The notes under the pieces were generated by a model. The model was not told where the DNA came from and did no database searches. It was given only the letters and a program-made list of their open reading frames with translations. Of a DNA stretch of 64,000 bases, positions 29,360 to 37,903 are shown in pieces; position 1 is the first letter of the stretch, and every line of letters starts with the position of its first letter. The stretch is taken from positions 124,001 to 188,000 of the forward strand of contig JAFZWM010000030.1 of assembly GCA_017617315.1 (NCBI GenBank), written 5' to 3'. The position numbers were made by a program, and so were the translations under genes. This DNA comes from Bacteroidaceae bacterium. Lineage in GTDB: Bacteria; Bacteroidota; Bacteroidia; Bacteroidales; Bacteroidaceae.

Positions 29360-30823
29360 CTATGCAACCGCCGATTTGTCTTTATTTTCTCCCATCGATG
29401 CCAAAAACAGCCCTGCAAACGTAATCAAACCGTTTATCATCAGCATCTCGTAGCCGAATTTGTATCCGAAGGCATTATTCACAGTTGTGTCGATGAAATA
29501 GCACATAGCGGGCGATGCCACGGCGATGAACGGAACGAAATTCTCCTTCGGCTTTCTCTTTGTGAACAGTCCGAAAGAAAACATTCCAAGAAGCGGGCCG
29601 TAGGTGTACGAAGCCAGCAGATAGATAGTATCGATAACGCTTTCGTTGTCTATCACCTTGAAAAGCAGGACGAATGTGCAGAACACAACCATCATCACAA
29701 CATGCACACGCTTTCTCACGGCGTTGTTATGCGGAGTGTCGTCGCCTTTGCCGAGAATGTCCACGCAAAAACTGGTCGTCAGGGCGGTTAGGGCAGAATC
29801 TGCGCTACTGAACGCCGCCGAGATAATTCCGATGGAGAAGAAGATGATTGCCGATGTTCCCAACATTCCGCTAACCACGAACTGCGGCAGAAGCTGGTCG
29901 CCTTTCTCGGGCAGAGCAATGCCGTTTTTCTGCGCAAGGATGATGAGCAGAACACCGAGCGAGAGAAACAAAATATTCATCGGAATGAAGAAAAAGCCGT
30001 ATGCGCTCATGTCCTTCTGCGCATCCTTCAGATTCTTGCAGGTGAGATTCTTCTGCATCATGTCCTGATCGAGCCCCGTCATCACCACAACGATGAAGAT
30101 TCCGCTCAGAAACTGCTTTACGAAGTGCTGCTTGCTGCTCCAGTCGGCAAACTCGAACATCCGGCTGTGCGAATCCCCGGCAATGGTCGTAATCGCCTCG
30201 CCAAGATTCATATCAAGCTGATTTATAGCCTGAAAGATAATGATGCACGTTGCCGCAATCAGACAGAAGGTCTGCAAAGTGTCAGTCCATACGATTGTCT
30301 TGATGCCGCTATGACGCGTATACAGCCAGATGAGCAGAACCGTTGCCACCACCGTTGCAGCATACGGTATTCCAAACTGCTCGAAAACGTACATCTGCAA
30401 GATAAGGCATACGAGATAGAGTCGGGCAGCGGCACCGAGCATCTTCGAAAGCAGGAAGAAAACCGAGCCTGTGGCATACGAAACTGCCCCAAAGCGTCTT
30501 TCTAGATATGTGTAGATGCTTGTCAGATTCAGCTTATAGTAAACAGGCAGAAGAACGAAGGCAACTATCAGATAACCCGGAAAATAGCCGAGCACCATCT
30601 GCATGTAGGTCATGTCGATGCTCTGAACCCATCCGGGGCACGACACGAGCGACACGCCCGATAGCGACGCGCCAATCATTCCGAAAGCCACCAGATACCA
30701 CGGCGACTGCCTGTTGCCTCTGAAAAAATCGGCATTTCCCGACTTTCCTTTGGTGAATGTCGAAATCAGCAGAAGCACGCCAAAATAAACCAAAACCGTA
30801 AGTAGAATGTACAAGCCGCTCAT
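29360..30823 (-). CDS. sodium:solute symporter family protein
   Basis: This 487-residue integral membrane protein has about 13 hydrophobic helices and the SSS-family pattern: FFRGNRQSPWYLVAFGMIGASLSGVSL at the N-terminus, RFGAVSYATGSVFFLL, and ISAAFSSADSALTALTTSF, the sodium-binding segment of TM8. It moves a small organic solute with Na+. The substrate could be a sugar, sialic acid or amino acid and cannot be told from this sequence. It is monocistronic. Confidence 0.88.
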   Translation of the reverse strand: MSGLYILLTVLVYFGVLLLISTFTKGKSGNADFFRGNRQSPWYLVAFGMIGASLSGVSLVSCPGWVQSIDMTYMQMVLGYFPGYLIVAFVLLPVYYKLNLTSIYTYLERRFGAVSYATGSVFFLLSKMLGAAARLYLVCLILQMYVFEQFGIPYAATVVATVLLIWLYTRHSGIKTIVWTDTLQTFCLIAATCIIIFQAINQLDMNLGEAITTIAGDSHSRMFEFADWSSKQHFVKQFLSGIFIVVVMTGLDQDMMQKNLTCKNLKDAQKDMSAYGFFFIPMNILFLSLGVLLIILAQKNGIALPEKGDQLLPQFVVSGMLGTSAIIFFSIGIISAAFSSADSALTALTTSFCVDILGKGDDTPHNNAVRKRVHVVMMVVFCTFVLLFKVIDNESVIDTIYLLASYTYGPLLGMFSFGLFTKRKPKENFVPFIAVASPAMCYFIDTTVNNAFGYKFGYEMLMINGLITFAGLFLASMGENKDKSAVA

Positions 30824-30841
30824 TTTTTACATTTTTAGGCG

Positions 30842-30849
30842 CAAAGATA
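30842..30849 (-). promoter_or_regulatory. -7 box of the symporter gene
   Basis: TATCTTTG on the minus strand lies 18 bp before the ATG at 30823. Confidence 0.6.
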
Positions 30850-31010
30850 GCTCTTTTATTTTATTTCCGTCCGAAAAAAACTCTCTTTTCTGACAGTTCA
30901 AAACTATATTCACTTAATTATTTATACGAATTTGGCATAAAGAACATTCTGCAACAATATACAAAACAATGAATCATTATACGAAGAATAGCCCCAAAAG
31001 CAACGTTCAA

Positions 31011-31111
31011 GGTACGGGGTGTAGCTACGGGGAAGGTACGGGAAAGCAAGCCGAAAGGTTCGGGAAAGGTTCGAGATGCGTATACTAATGCAAGCCGGAA
31101 GGTAGCTTCTG
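31011..31111. repeat. degenerate 11-bp tandem repeat
   Basis: Units start at 31011, 31024, 31035, 31046, 31057 and 31068, and again at 31090 and 31101. Typical units are GGTACGGGAAA and GGTTCGGGAAA. Spacing is 11 bp except for one 13-bp unit and one interrupted join. The region is GC-rich inside an otherwise AT-rich, 428-bp gene-free stretch (30824-31251) between the symporter and recR. No start/stop-bounded gene was found there; the minus-strand frame across it is an artefact of the repeat. Confidence 0.7.
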
Positions 31112-31245
31112 CATTGCAACATCCAAGCCGCAAATAAGCCGCACATACAAATCAACAGACAGAATAGAATCCTTAAAATCAGCATGCAGTCCGCTACAAA
31201 AGTAAGAATATTATTGAATTTATGCCGAACTGACATATTTATTAC

Positions 31246-31253
31246 TATTTTTG
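31246..31253 (+). promoter_or_regulatory. -7 box of the recR operon
   Basis: TATTTTTG lies 24 bp before the GTG at 31278. This excludes the in-frame TTG at 31251, which sits inside the box. Confidence 0.6.
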
Positions 31254-31277
31254 CAAACCGAAACAGCAAATAACAAA

Positions 31278-31895
31278 GTGGAACAACAATATCCGTCAAT
31301 ACTTTTGGAGAAGGCAGTGGGCGAGTTCTCGCGTCTTCCCGGCATAGGCCGAAAAACGGCTCTGCGACTTGTCTTGCACATGCTAAGGCAAGAGAACGAG
31401 TCGGTAGACAACTTTGCAAACGCGCTCGTAACACTGAAGCACGAGGTGAAATACTGCAAGGTGTGCCACAACATCTCAGATACCGATGTGTGCCAGATCT
31501 GTTCAGACAGCCGTCGTGACAAGTCGCTCATCTGCGTCGTAGAGAACATCCGCAACGTTATGAGCATCGAGAACACGCAGCAGTTCCACGGATTGTACCA
31601 CGTTTTGGGAGGCGTTATTTCGCCAATCGACGGCATCGGTCCGGGCGACCTTGAAATCGACTCGCTTGTAGAGCGCGTAAAGGCCGGCGGAGTGAGCGAG
31701 GTTATTCTCGCCCTCAGTTCTACTATGGAAGGCGACACGACAAACTTCTACATCTTCCGAAAGCTTGCCGACACGGGCGTGAAGATAAGCGTTCTCGCCC
31801 GAGGAATAAGCATAGGCGACGAGCTCGAATATACCGACGAGGTTACGCTCGGACGCTCTATCGTAAACCGAACAACATTTACAGGAAACACTTAA
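31278..31895 (+). CDS. recR: recombination protein RecR
   Basis: The protein is 205 residues from a GTG start at 31278, preceded by A-rich sequence. RecR works with RecO and RecF to load RecA at gaps. The helix-hairpin-helix is [20 protein letters not shown], the four-Cys zinc finger is [16 protein letters not shown], and the Toprim domain contains [14 protein letters not shown] and [13 protein letters not shown]. Three further genes follow within 13 bp gaps or overlaps. Confidence 0.96.
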   Translation: MEQQYPSILLEKAVGEFSRLPGIGRKTALRLVLHMLRQENESVDNFANALVTLKHEVKYCKVCHNISDTDVCQICSDSRRDKSLICVVENIRNVMSIENTQQFHGLYHVLGGVISPIDGIGPGDLEIDSLVERVKAGGVSEVILALSSTMEGDTTNFYIFRKLADTGVKISVLARGISIGDELEYTDEVTLGRSIVNRTTFTGNT

Positions 31896-31908
31896 AAACA
31901 ATATAATT

Positions 31909-32313
31909 ATGGATGATTTAAAACCAAAATTAAGAGCATTAAGAATGTTGTGGATATTCATGTGGATTTACCCAGTCATTCTATTGTTTATATTAAAAGA
32001 CATGCGTTTGGATGATGCAACAACCGTGTATATTCTGCAAATTATAGGTATAGCCGTAACAGTTGCTGCAATTCCTATTTGCTACAAATTCTTCGATTCA
32101 AAATTTGCGCGCAAGGCAATAGAAGAAGCTGGAGAAAGAACCCCTGGCTTATTAGCGATTCGTGTAAACACGCTATTTTTACCTATCATGGTAAATTCCA
32201 TATTCTATCCCATGACTGGTTCGCAGTCATCTCTTTTCTGCATCGGAATTTTACTTTTGTTCTCTCTGACAATCTGGCCTACAGAAAAGGATTTTGACAA
32301 AGTAGAAAAATAG
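31909..32313 (+). CDS. small four-helix membrane protein, tandem paralogue A
   Basis: This 134-residue protein has four predicted membrane helices and no recognised family. It shares with the next gene a Cys-Tyr-Lys/Arg-Phe-Phe-x-x-Lys-Phe-x-Arg segment after helix 2 and a WPTEKDF motif after helix 4. It starts 13 bp after recR. Its codons are more AT-rich than those of recR. Confidence 0.65.
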   Translation: MDDLKPKLRALRMLWIFMWIYPVILLFILKDMRLDDATTVYILQIIGIAVTVAAIPICYKFFDSKFARKAIEEAGERTPGLLAIRVNTLFLPIMVNSIFYPMTGSQSSLFCIGILLLFSLTIWPTEKDFDKVEK

Positions 32314-32322
32314 AATACGATT

Positions 32323-32736
32323 ATGGGCGATTGCAAAGACAAAGACTTCGTGAAGAATCTCAGAATTACATGGTGCGTTATTCTGCTAATCGGAATAGCC
32401 ACCATTGCCGTATCAAGACCCGTTTACATATCGAGTTCGGCAGTCGTAAACGCCGTGCAAATTGCAACGATTGTGCTCACGATTATATCATTGTACACTT
32501 GCTACAGATTCTTCAACCTGAAGTTTGTGCGCAGCAAGATAAAAGATGAAAAATCCCTGCAAAAATACGCAAGATTCAGATTCGTAATTCTGTACATCAC
32601 CTTTGCAATCGCCACATTTATGTATTGCATATCTCTTTCACAATCAACACATTTATGTGTTTTATTTACAGTATTACTTTATCTGATTGTTTGGCCTACA
32701 GAAAAGGATTTCAACAATAAATTAACAGCTAAATGA
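32323..32736 (+). CDS. small four-helix membrane protein, tandem paralogue B
   Basis: This 137-residue protein is related to the preceding gene: it has the same helix layout, CYRFFNLKFVRSK after helix 2 and WPTEKDFNNK at the end. Nine bases separate the pair, which looks like an old tandem duplication. Its stop overlaps the start of the acetyltransferase gene by 4 bp, so the three genes are probably made together. The role is unknown. Confidence 0.65.
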   Translation: MGDCKDKDFVKNLRITWCVILLIGIATIAVSRPVYISSSAVVNAVQIATIVLTIISLYTCYRFFNLKFVRSKIKDEKSLQKYARFRFVILYITFAIATFMYCISLSQSTHLCVLFTVLLYLIVWPTEKDFNNKLTAK

Positions 32737-33263
32737 AAAAACTGCTGCAAGACGAAACGATAAGGCTGAGGGCACTCGAATTGTCCGACATCGACGAGTA
32801 TTACAACTGGTGCAACGACAGCACCGAGTGGCACTCGTCGGACATGACTGTTCCTGTGTCGCACCAAAGCATCATCGACTACATAATGAACAACAACGCC
32901 GATTTCTTTTCAGACGGCGAAGCGAAGCTCGCGATAGAAGATTTGCAGACGAAAAGAATCGTCGGAATGTGCAGCCTTACGAGCTATGACCGATACAGCA
33001 ACAAGGCCGAAGCTGGCATATTTATTTCTCCAGATAGCAGAGCACAAAACTTTGGATATAAGGCCATTACGCTTCTTGCAGAATATGCCGCCATTCGTCT
33101 GAACATCCATCAGCTTTATGCCTACTGTCTTGATAGCAACGATGCGAGCAAACGCCTTTTCAAAAAGTGCGGTTTTGAGCAGAGCGGCCTATTAAAAGAC
33201 TGGTTCAGAGTCGGTAAAAACTATGAAAACGTAATTATGATGCAAAAAATCATTGACAAATAG
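32733..33263 (+). CDS. RimJ/RimL-type GNAT acetyltransferase
   Basis: This 176-residue GNAT enzyme has RLRALELSDIDEYYNW at the N-terminus, AGIFISPDSRAQNFGYKAITLL (the acetyl-CoA pyrophosphate loop, here without the strict Q/RxxGxG/A), and YCLDSNDASKRLFKKCGFEQSG, typical of the RimJ/L and SpeG group. The substrate may be a protein N-terminus, a polyamine or an antibiotic; it is unknown. Confidence 0.85.
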   Translation: MKKLLQDETIRLRALELSDIDEYYNWCNDSTEWHSSDMTVPVSHQSIIDYIMNNNADFFSDGEAKLAIEDLQTKRIVGMCSLTSYDRYSNKAEAGIFISPDSRAQNFGYKAITLLAEYAAIRLNIHQLYAYCLDSNDASKRLFKKCGFEQSGLLKDWFRVGKNYENVIMMQKIIDK

Positions 33264-33285
33264 TGCTCATTTACTAAACATTTAC

Positions 33286-33293
33286 TACCTTTG
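33286..33293 (+). promoter_or_regulatory. -7 box of the small peptide/fimbrillin-like unit
   Basis: TACCTTTG lies 50 bp before the ATG at 33344. Confidence 0.55.
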
Positions 33294-33343
33294 CAATCAG
33301 TATTTAAGTGAATCTATAGATTAGAAGTGCTAAGAATTTGCAA

Positions 33344-33532
33344 ATGAAGAAAAAATATACTAAACCAACTTGCTGCACACTGTGCCTTATCACAGAGGCC
33401 AAACTTATGGCTGCAAGCGACGGCTATGCTGGAAACCTACCAAGCAACCCTATTAACGGAAATGTCCCAGGCATCTCCGGCGATAAGATTTTTAGCTCCA
33501 AACCTTCAACACCAAAACGAATAGGTTTTTAA
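33344..33532 (+). CDS. small peptide gene before a fimbrillin-like lipoprotein
   Basis: This 62-residue product starts MKKKYTKPTCCTLCLITEAKLMAAS and continues with a Gly/Asn/Pro/Ser-rich stretch. The first half recalls small uncharacterised Prevotella/Bacteroides peptides (basic MKKKYxKP start, then a short hydrophobic segment ending in Ala-Ala-Ser). Two bases separate it from the next gene. It may be an exported peptide or a regulatory peptide for the surface lipoprotein. The ATG at 33344 is preferred over an in-frame TTG two codons upstream. Confidence 0.6.
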   Translation: MKKKYTKPTCCTLCLITEAKLMAASDGYAGNLPSNPINGNVPGISGDKIFSSKPSTPKRIGF

Positions 33533-33534
33533 TC

Positions 33535-35301
33535 ATGAAGAAATTTCTTGTTTATGCCCTTGCCGCATGCTGCACCATTGCACAGTCGTGCTCGCAAATC
33601 GACATTGATACCGAACAGAAAAGCGAAAACCAGCAGAATGGTCTTGATAAGATTTTCCTCGACATGAGCTTCGGAGGCTCGGAAGAGGAAGGGAAAGACA
33701 CGCGCATTGGCCTTCAGTACGGCATCAAGGCGAAGAGGCCCGACTTTTATTGGGAGAAAGGCAACCGCATAATGGTCAAGGATGTATCTTACGACCATCG
33801 CTACTACGGATATTCGCACGACACTCTCGTAATCGACAATAATCCGCAGAACGACAAATATGCGCATTGCAGCGGATATGTCCACGCCAAGGTGAACGAC
33901 GAGGTGAGAATGTTCTATCCTCACGATTTCAAGTGCCGTAACAAATATGGCGACATGCTTGCCGCAGGCCGCGAAAACGACTACGAGGCTATCAACACGG
34001 CTCACCAGACAATTCTGAAACTTGATATTTCGGGACAGAACGGTTCGTTCAGCAAGGACGGAAAGTTCACCAACGAACTGATGTATATGCGTTCGCTGAG
34101 ATACAGCGTCGTTTACGATGATTGGTACGACCAGTATTATCTTGGAAGATACAACAAAATAACGGGCAAGTTGCAGAAGCTCGACCCAAACAATTCCGAC
34201 GACCGTTTCTATCCGCTTGTCTCTATCGGAACATTCCGTTTCTACGATACGAACAACAAACGCATCAACCTGAAGAATGCGCAGGTTACAGTTCTTAACC
34301 AGAAGGTCAAGGCTCTCTACAATATGGACGAAGACCCGATTGACTTAAATCCGTCATCGGGAGCAAGTAATCCGGAGATGGAATATACCGAAACGAAGGA
34401 CTTGATTTTCACCACGAACGGTGCCGACGATGCCAACACGAACTACGGAGACATCGACCTCGTGTTCTTCCCTGATATGGACAGAAAATCAATCGACTTC
34501 CTGCTCATGAACAATCCGGGAACCGAAGATGTTCAGTTCTACGAAGGCTCGTATGCCGAAAGTTCAAACATACGCTTTGCCGGCAAGTTCATCGGAACAT
34601 CCGACGGCTGGGCAAAGGTGAAGATGAAACAACAACCTCGCTACAAAGTAGGATATTTCTACAACCGCGACGGCTCAATCTCTGAAGAGGCACATTATCC
34701 GGTGGGCATCGTCTTTGCACTTTCCATGACAAAGGACGGTCCTATCGACCCAACGCTCACATACGGTCCTCACTGCCGAATCATCGCACTCGAAGACCTT
34801 GCAAATGCCAGTGGCAGCACTGAGTTCCTTTGGTGCGGAAGCGAGAACGACGTGGCTGAGGAACTCGAGAATGTAGTTGGCACTACAACAGATTACTGCG
34901 GACGAGACAACACCGAGAGCCTCTTTAACTACTGCAAGCAGATGGGCGACTATACCATCTACGAACAGGCTTGTCTGGCTCACAACTACGCTCCGAAAGA
35001 CCGTCCACAGGACAAGGGACAGTGGTATCTGCCATCAGTAGGAGAGTTGAGCTACATGACGAAGGATGTAATCTCAGAACTTTCATACTCATTGCAGGCT
35101 CTGTCGGATGCCACTCTGTTCAGCTTCAAGACAAGCGGAACAAAGCACGAGTTCTACAACTATTGGACATCGACAGCATCAAACAAAGGACGCGCGTTCT
35201 TCTACAACCCAAACAACTACAGCACTACGCTTGCATACCGCAACCTCAAGTGGGGCGGACAGGCTCCAAGCTATCATGCGCGCGCTATTCTATCAAAGTA
35301 G
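33535..35301 (+). CDS. fimbrillin-like surface lipoprotein
   Basis: This 588-residue lipoprotein has signal MKKFLVYALAACCTIAQSC with the lipidated Cys in AQSC. Residues 25-330 are beta-rich with the layout of fimbrillin-like proteins: TRIGLQYG, WEKGNRIMV, and a repeat of FYPHDF-type segments. The C-terminal ~120 residues (KGQWYLPSVGELSYM, FYNYWTSTASNKGRAFFY) resemble DUF1566/FGE-like domains found at the tips of surface proteins. It is probably a surface adhesin or minor fimbrial subunit. aspS follows 26 bp downstream. Confidence 0.7.
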   Translation: MKKFLVYALAACCTIAQSCSQIDIDTEQKSENQQNGLDKIFLDMSFGGSEEEGKDTRIGLQYGIKAKRPDFYWEKGNRIMVKDVSYDHRYYGYSHDTLVIDNNPQNDKYAHCSGYVHAKVNDEVRMFYPHDFKCRNKYGDMLAAGRENDYEAINTAHQTILKLDISGQNGSFSKDGKFTNELMYMRSLRYSVVYDDWYDQYYLGRYNKITGKLQKLDPNNSDDRFYPLVSIGTFRFYDTNNKRINLKNAQVTVLNQKVKALYNMDEDPIDLNPSSGASNPEMEYTETKDLIFTTNGADDANTNYGDIDLVFFPDMDRKSIDFLLMNNPGTEDVQFYEGSYAESSNIRFAGKFIGTSDGWAKVKMKQQPRYKVGYFYNRDGSISEEAHYPVGIVFALSMTKDGPIDPTLTYGPHCRIIALEDLANASGSTEFLWCGSENDVAEELENVVGTTTDYCGRDNTESLFNYCKQMGDYTIYEQACLAHNYAPKDRPQDKGQWYLPSVGELSYMTKDVISELSYSLQALSDATLFSFKTSGTKHEFYNYWTSTASNKGRAFFYNPNNYSTTLAYRNLKWGGQAPSYHARAILSK

Positions 35302-35327
35302 AAATAAAAAAACTAAATATATAAAAG

Positions 35328-37091
35328 ATGTATAGAACACATACTTGTGGAGAGCTTCGCCTCTCTGACGCAGGTAAAACAGTAACCTTGGCGGGCTGGG
35401 TGCAGAGAACCCGCAAGATGGGAGGAATGACGTTTGTTGACCTACGCGACCGCTACGGCATCACTCAGCTCGTGTTCAACGAGGAGAAGAATGCCGAGTT
35501 GTGCGAGAAGGCTAACAAGCTTGGCCGCGAATACGTTATCCAGATTTCAGGAACGGTTAACGAGCGCGAGAGCAAGAATACAAAGATTCCTACAGGCGAG
35601 ATAGAGATCATCGCATCAGAACTCAACGTACTTAACGAGTCAATGACTCCTCCTTTCACTATCGAGGAGAACTCTGACGGCGGCGACGATATCAGAATGA
35701 AGTACCGTTATCTCGACCTCCGCCGTTCAAACGTACGAGCAAACATAGAACTTCGCCATAAGATGACAATGGAAGTGCGCCGTTATCTTGACAGCAAGGG
35801 CTTCCTTGAGATTGAGACTCCAATGCTTATCGGCAGCACGCCAGAGGGTGCACGCGACTTCGTCGTGCCTTCACGCATGAATCCGGGACAATTCTACGCC
35901 CTTCCACAGAGCCCTCAGACATTGAAGCAGCTTCTGATGGTTGCCGGCATGGACCGCTACTTCCAGATTGTAAAGTGCTTCCGCGACGAGGACCTTCGTG
36001 CCGACCGTCAGCCTGAGTTCACTCAGATTGACTGCGAGATGAGCTTCGTAGAGCAGGACGACATCATCAACCTGTTCGAGGGCATGGCAAAGCACTTGTT
36101 CAAGACAATCAGAGGCGTTGAGCTTACAGAGCCATTCTTGCGTATGCCATGGGCAGAGGCAATGAAGCGTTTCGGTAGCGACAAGCCAGATATGCGTTTC
36201 GGCATGGAGTTTGTTGAACTGAAGGATTTCTTCGCAGGCAAGGGCGACTTTGCTGTATTCAACGATGCTGCCTACATCGGCGGTATCTGCGCAACAGGTT
36301 GTGCGTCATACACACGCAAGCAGCTCGACCAGCTTACCGACTTCGTCAAGCGTCCTCAGATTGGCGCAAAGGGCTTGGTTTACGCACGCGTTCAGGAAGA
36401 CGGCAGCGTGAAGTCATCGGTAGACAAGTTCTACACTCCAGAGGTTCTTGCAGGATTGAAGGAGCAGATGAACGCTCAGCCGGGCGACCTTATCCTTATC
36501 CTTTCGGGCGACGATGCAATGAAAGTGCGCAAGCAGCTTTGCGAGCTTCGTCTTGAGATGGGCGAGCGTCTTGGTCTTCGCGACAAGAACAAGTTTGCTC
36601 TTCTCTGGGTTGTTGACTTCCCAATGTTCGAGTGGAGCGAGGAGGAGAACCGCCTGATGGCAATGCACCACCCATTCACTCATCCAAAGGACGAAGATAT
36701 TCCATTGCTCGACACAGACCCTGCAGCAGTTCGTGCCGATGCTTACGATATGGTCTGCAACGGTATCGAGGTCGGCGGAGGTTCAATCCGTATCCACGAC
36801 CAGGCATTGCAGGCTAAGATGTTCGAGATTCTCGGATTCACCCCAGAGAAGGCTCAGGAGCAGTTTGGCTTCCTGATGAACGCGTTCAAGTACGGTGCGC
36901 CTCCTCACGGCGGTCTGGCTTACGGTCTCGACCGTTGGGTGAGCATCTTCGCAGGTCTCGACAGCATCCGCGACTGCATCGCATTCCCAAAGAACAACAG
37001 CGGACGCGATGTTATGCTCGATGCTCCGGGCTTCATCGACCAGAAGCAGCTCGACGAGCTTCAGCTTGCTCTAAACTTGAAGAACGAGTAA
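35328..37091 (+). CDS. aspS: aspartyl-tRNA synthetase
   Basis: This 587-residue class II synthetase charges tRNA-Asp. The N-terminal OB fold contains [28 protein letters not shown]. Motif 2 is in [18 protein letters not shown], the bacterial GAD insertion lies at about 285-420, and motif 3 is GLAYGLDRW. Codon use is strongly biased, as expected for a highly expressed gene. It lies close behind the fimbrillin-like gene and may be partly co-transcribed with it. Confidence 0.98.
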   Translation: MYRTHTCGELRLSDAGKTVTLAGWVQRTRKMGGMTFVDLRDRYGITQLVFNEEKNAELCEKANKLGREYVIQISGTVNERESKNTKIPTGEIEIIASELNVLNESMTPPFTIEENSDGGDDIRMKYRYLDLRRSNVRANIELRHKMTMEVRRYLDSKGFLEIETPMLIGSTPEGARDFVVPSRMNPGQFYALPQSPQTLKQLLMVAGMDRYFQIVKCFRDEDLRADRQPEFTQIDCEMSFVEQDDIINLFEGMAKHLFKTIRGVELTEPFLRMPWAEAMKRFGSDKPDMRFGMEFVELKDFFAGKGDFAVFNDAAYIGGICATGCASYTRKQLDQLTDFVKRPQIGAKGLVYARVQEDGSVKSSVDKFYTPEVLAGLKEQMNAQPGDLILILSGDDAMKVRKQLCELRLEMGERLGLRDKNKFALLWVVDFPMFEWSEEENRLMAMHHPFTHPKDEDIPLLDTDPAAVRADAYDMVCNGIEVGGGSIRIHDQALQAKMFEILGFTPEKAQEQFGFLMNAFKYGAPPHGGLAYGLDRWVSIFAGLDSIRDCIAFPKNNSGRDVMLDAPGFIDQKQLDELQLALNLKNE

Positions 37092-37102
37092 TAAAATATC
37101 AG

Positions 37103-37138
37103 GAATCTCCCGACATCCTTTTGTTGGGAGATTCTTTT
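37103..37138 (+). terminator. aspS terminator
   Basis: GAATCTCCC (37103-37111) pairs with GGGAGATTC (37126-37134); the stem extends inward with a G-T pair, and T residues follow. Confidence 0.85.
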
Positions 37139-37161
37139 GATTTCTTCGAAAATATTCATTT

Positions 37162-37902
37162 ATGAGAATAAACTATTTATACATTCTTACGATTGCACTT
37201 TTACTGATAAGTTGCAGAAACAGAAGCATAAAAGATGTTGACAGAACGGTTTCTGCTCCCCAAAAGACAGAATCCCTATCATCAAAGATAGAAGCCTTTG
37301 TTGACTGGAGTAAAACTCACAAAAGTTCCGAAATTAAACTTGACACAATATCCTACAAAACATCACAATTTTTGACATTCAAAAAGGACGGCAGTTTTCT
37401 TCTTAACAAACTCAACTTGATATCGGAAGCAAATCATAAAGCGGCGACGTGCTCCAACTACAAGGATTGGGAATATGTCGAAGAAATATCTGTAAACTAT
37501 TACAAACGTAACGAATTTATAAGTTTCTTATATACATGCACATCATGGAGTTTCCATCGACAATACGATGAGATTTGTTACACTTATATTGTTTTAGGCA
37601 ATAAAGTATACGAAGTTACGCTGGTTGTTACGCCAGAACTTAAAAAAATTGTAGAAAGAGCAGTATTACGTTTTGATGAGAACTGCCGTGCAAGATATTT
37701 GGCAGAAAGTACAGAATATGGATTCTGCATTGATTCTGGAAAAATCCTTATCCGTCCAATTCCTTGTTCAATTTTTGATGAAGAAGATTATTGCTATTGG
37801 ATTGACATTCCATTTAGTAAAAATCTAAAATTCAAACTGACTGATACAAACGAAATAATTGAAGAATATAGAAGAATTGCATATCCAGAACCTCAAAACT
37901 AA
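37162..37902 (+). CDS. hypothetical lipoprotein
   Basis: This 246-residue protein starts with a lipoprotein signal (MRINYLYILTIALLLISC, lipidated Cys18). The mature part is rich in Lys, Tyr and Asp, with no recognised domain. The gene is clearly more AT-rich than aspS. Its stop codon is followed one base later by the ATG of the LRR lipoprotein gene, so the two are probably coupled. Confidence 0.6.
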   Translation: MRINYLYILTIALLLISCRNRSIKDVDRTVSAPQKTESLSSKIEAFVDWSKTHKSSEIKLDTISYKTSQFLTFKKDGSFLLNKLNLISEANHKAATCSNYKDWEYVEEISVNYYKRNEFISFLYTCTSWSFHRQYDEICYTYIVLGNKVYEVTLVVTPELKKIVERAVLRFDENCRARYLAESTEYGFCIDSGKILIRPIPCSIFDEEDYCYWIDIPFSKNLKFKLTDTNEIIEEYRRIAYPEPQN

Positions 37903-37903
37903 C

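Noticed and set aside
31057..31080. GGTTCGA-like sequence resembling a tRNA T-arm
   Set aside because: No acceptor, D or anticodon arms can be folded around it; it is part of the 11-bp repeat array.
31011..31111. Possible CRISPR array
   Set aside because: The units are 11 bp and contiguous, with no spacers of uniform length and no cas genes nearby.
30922..31434. 170-codon minus-strand frame across the symporter-recR gap
   Set aside because: It covers the 11-bp repeats and runs into recR antisense; its composition reflects the repeats and no start context is convincing.
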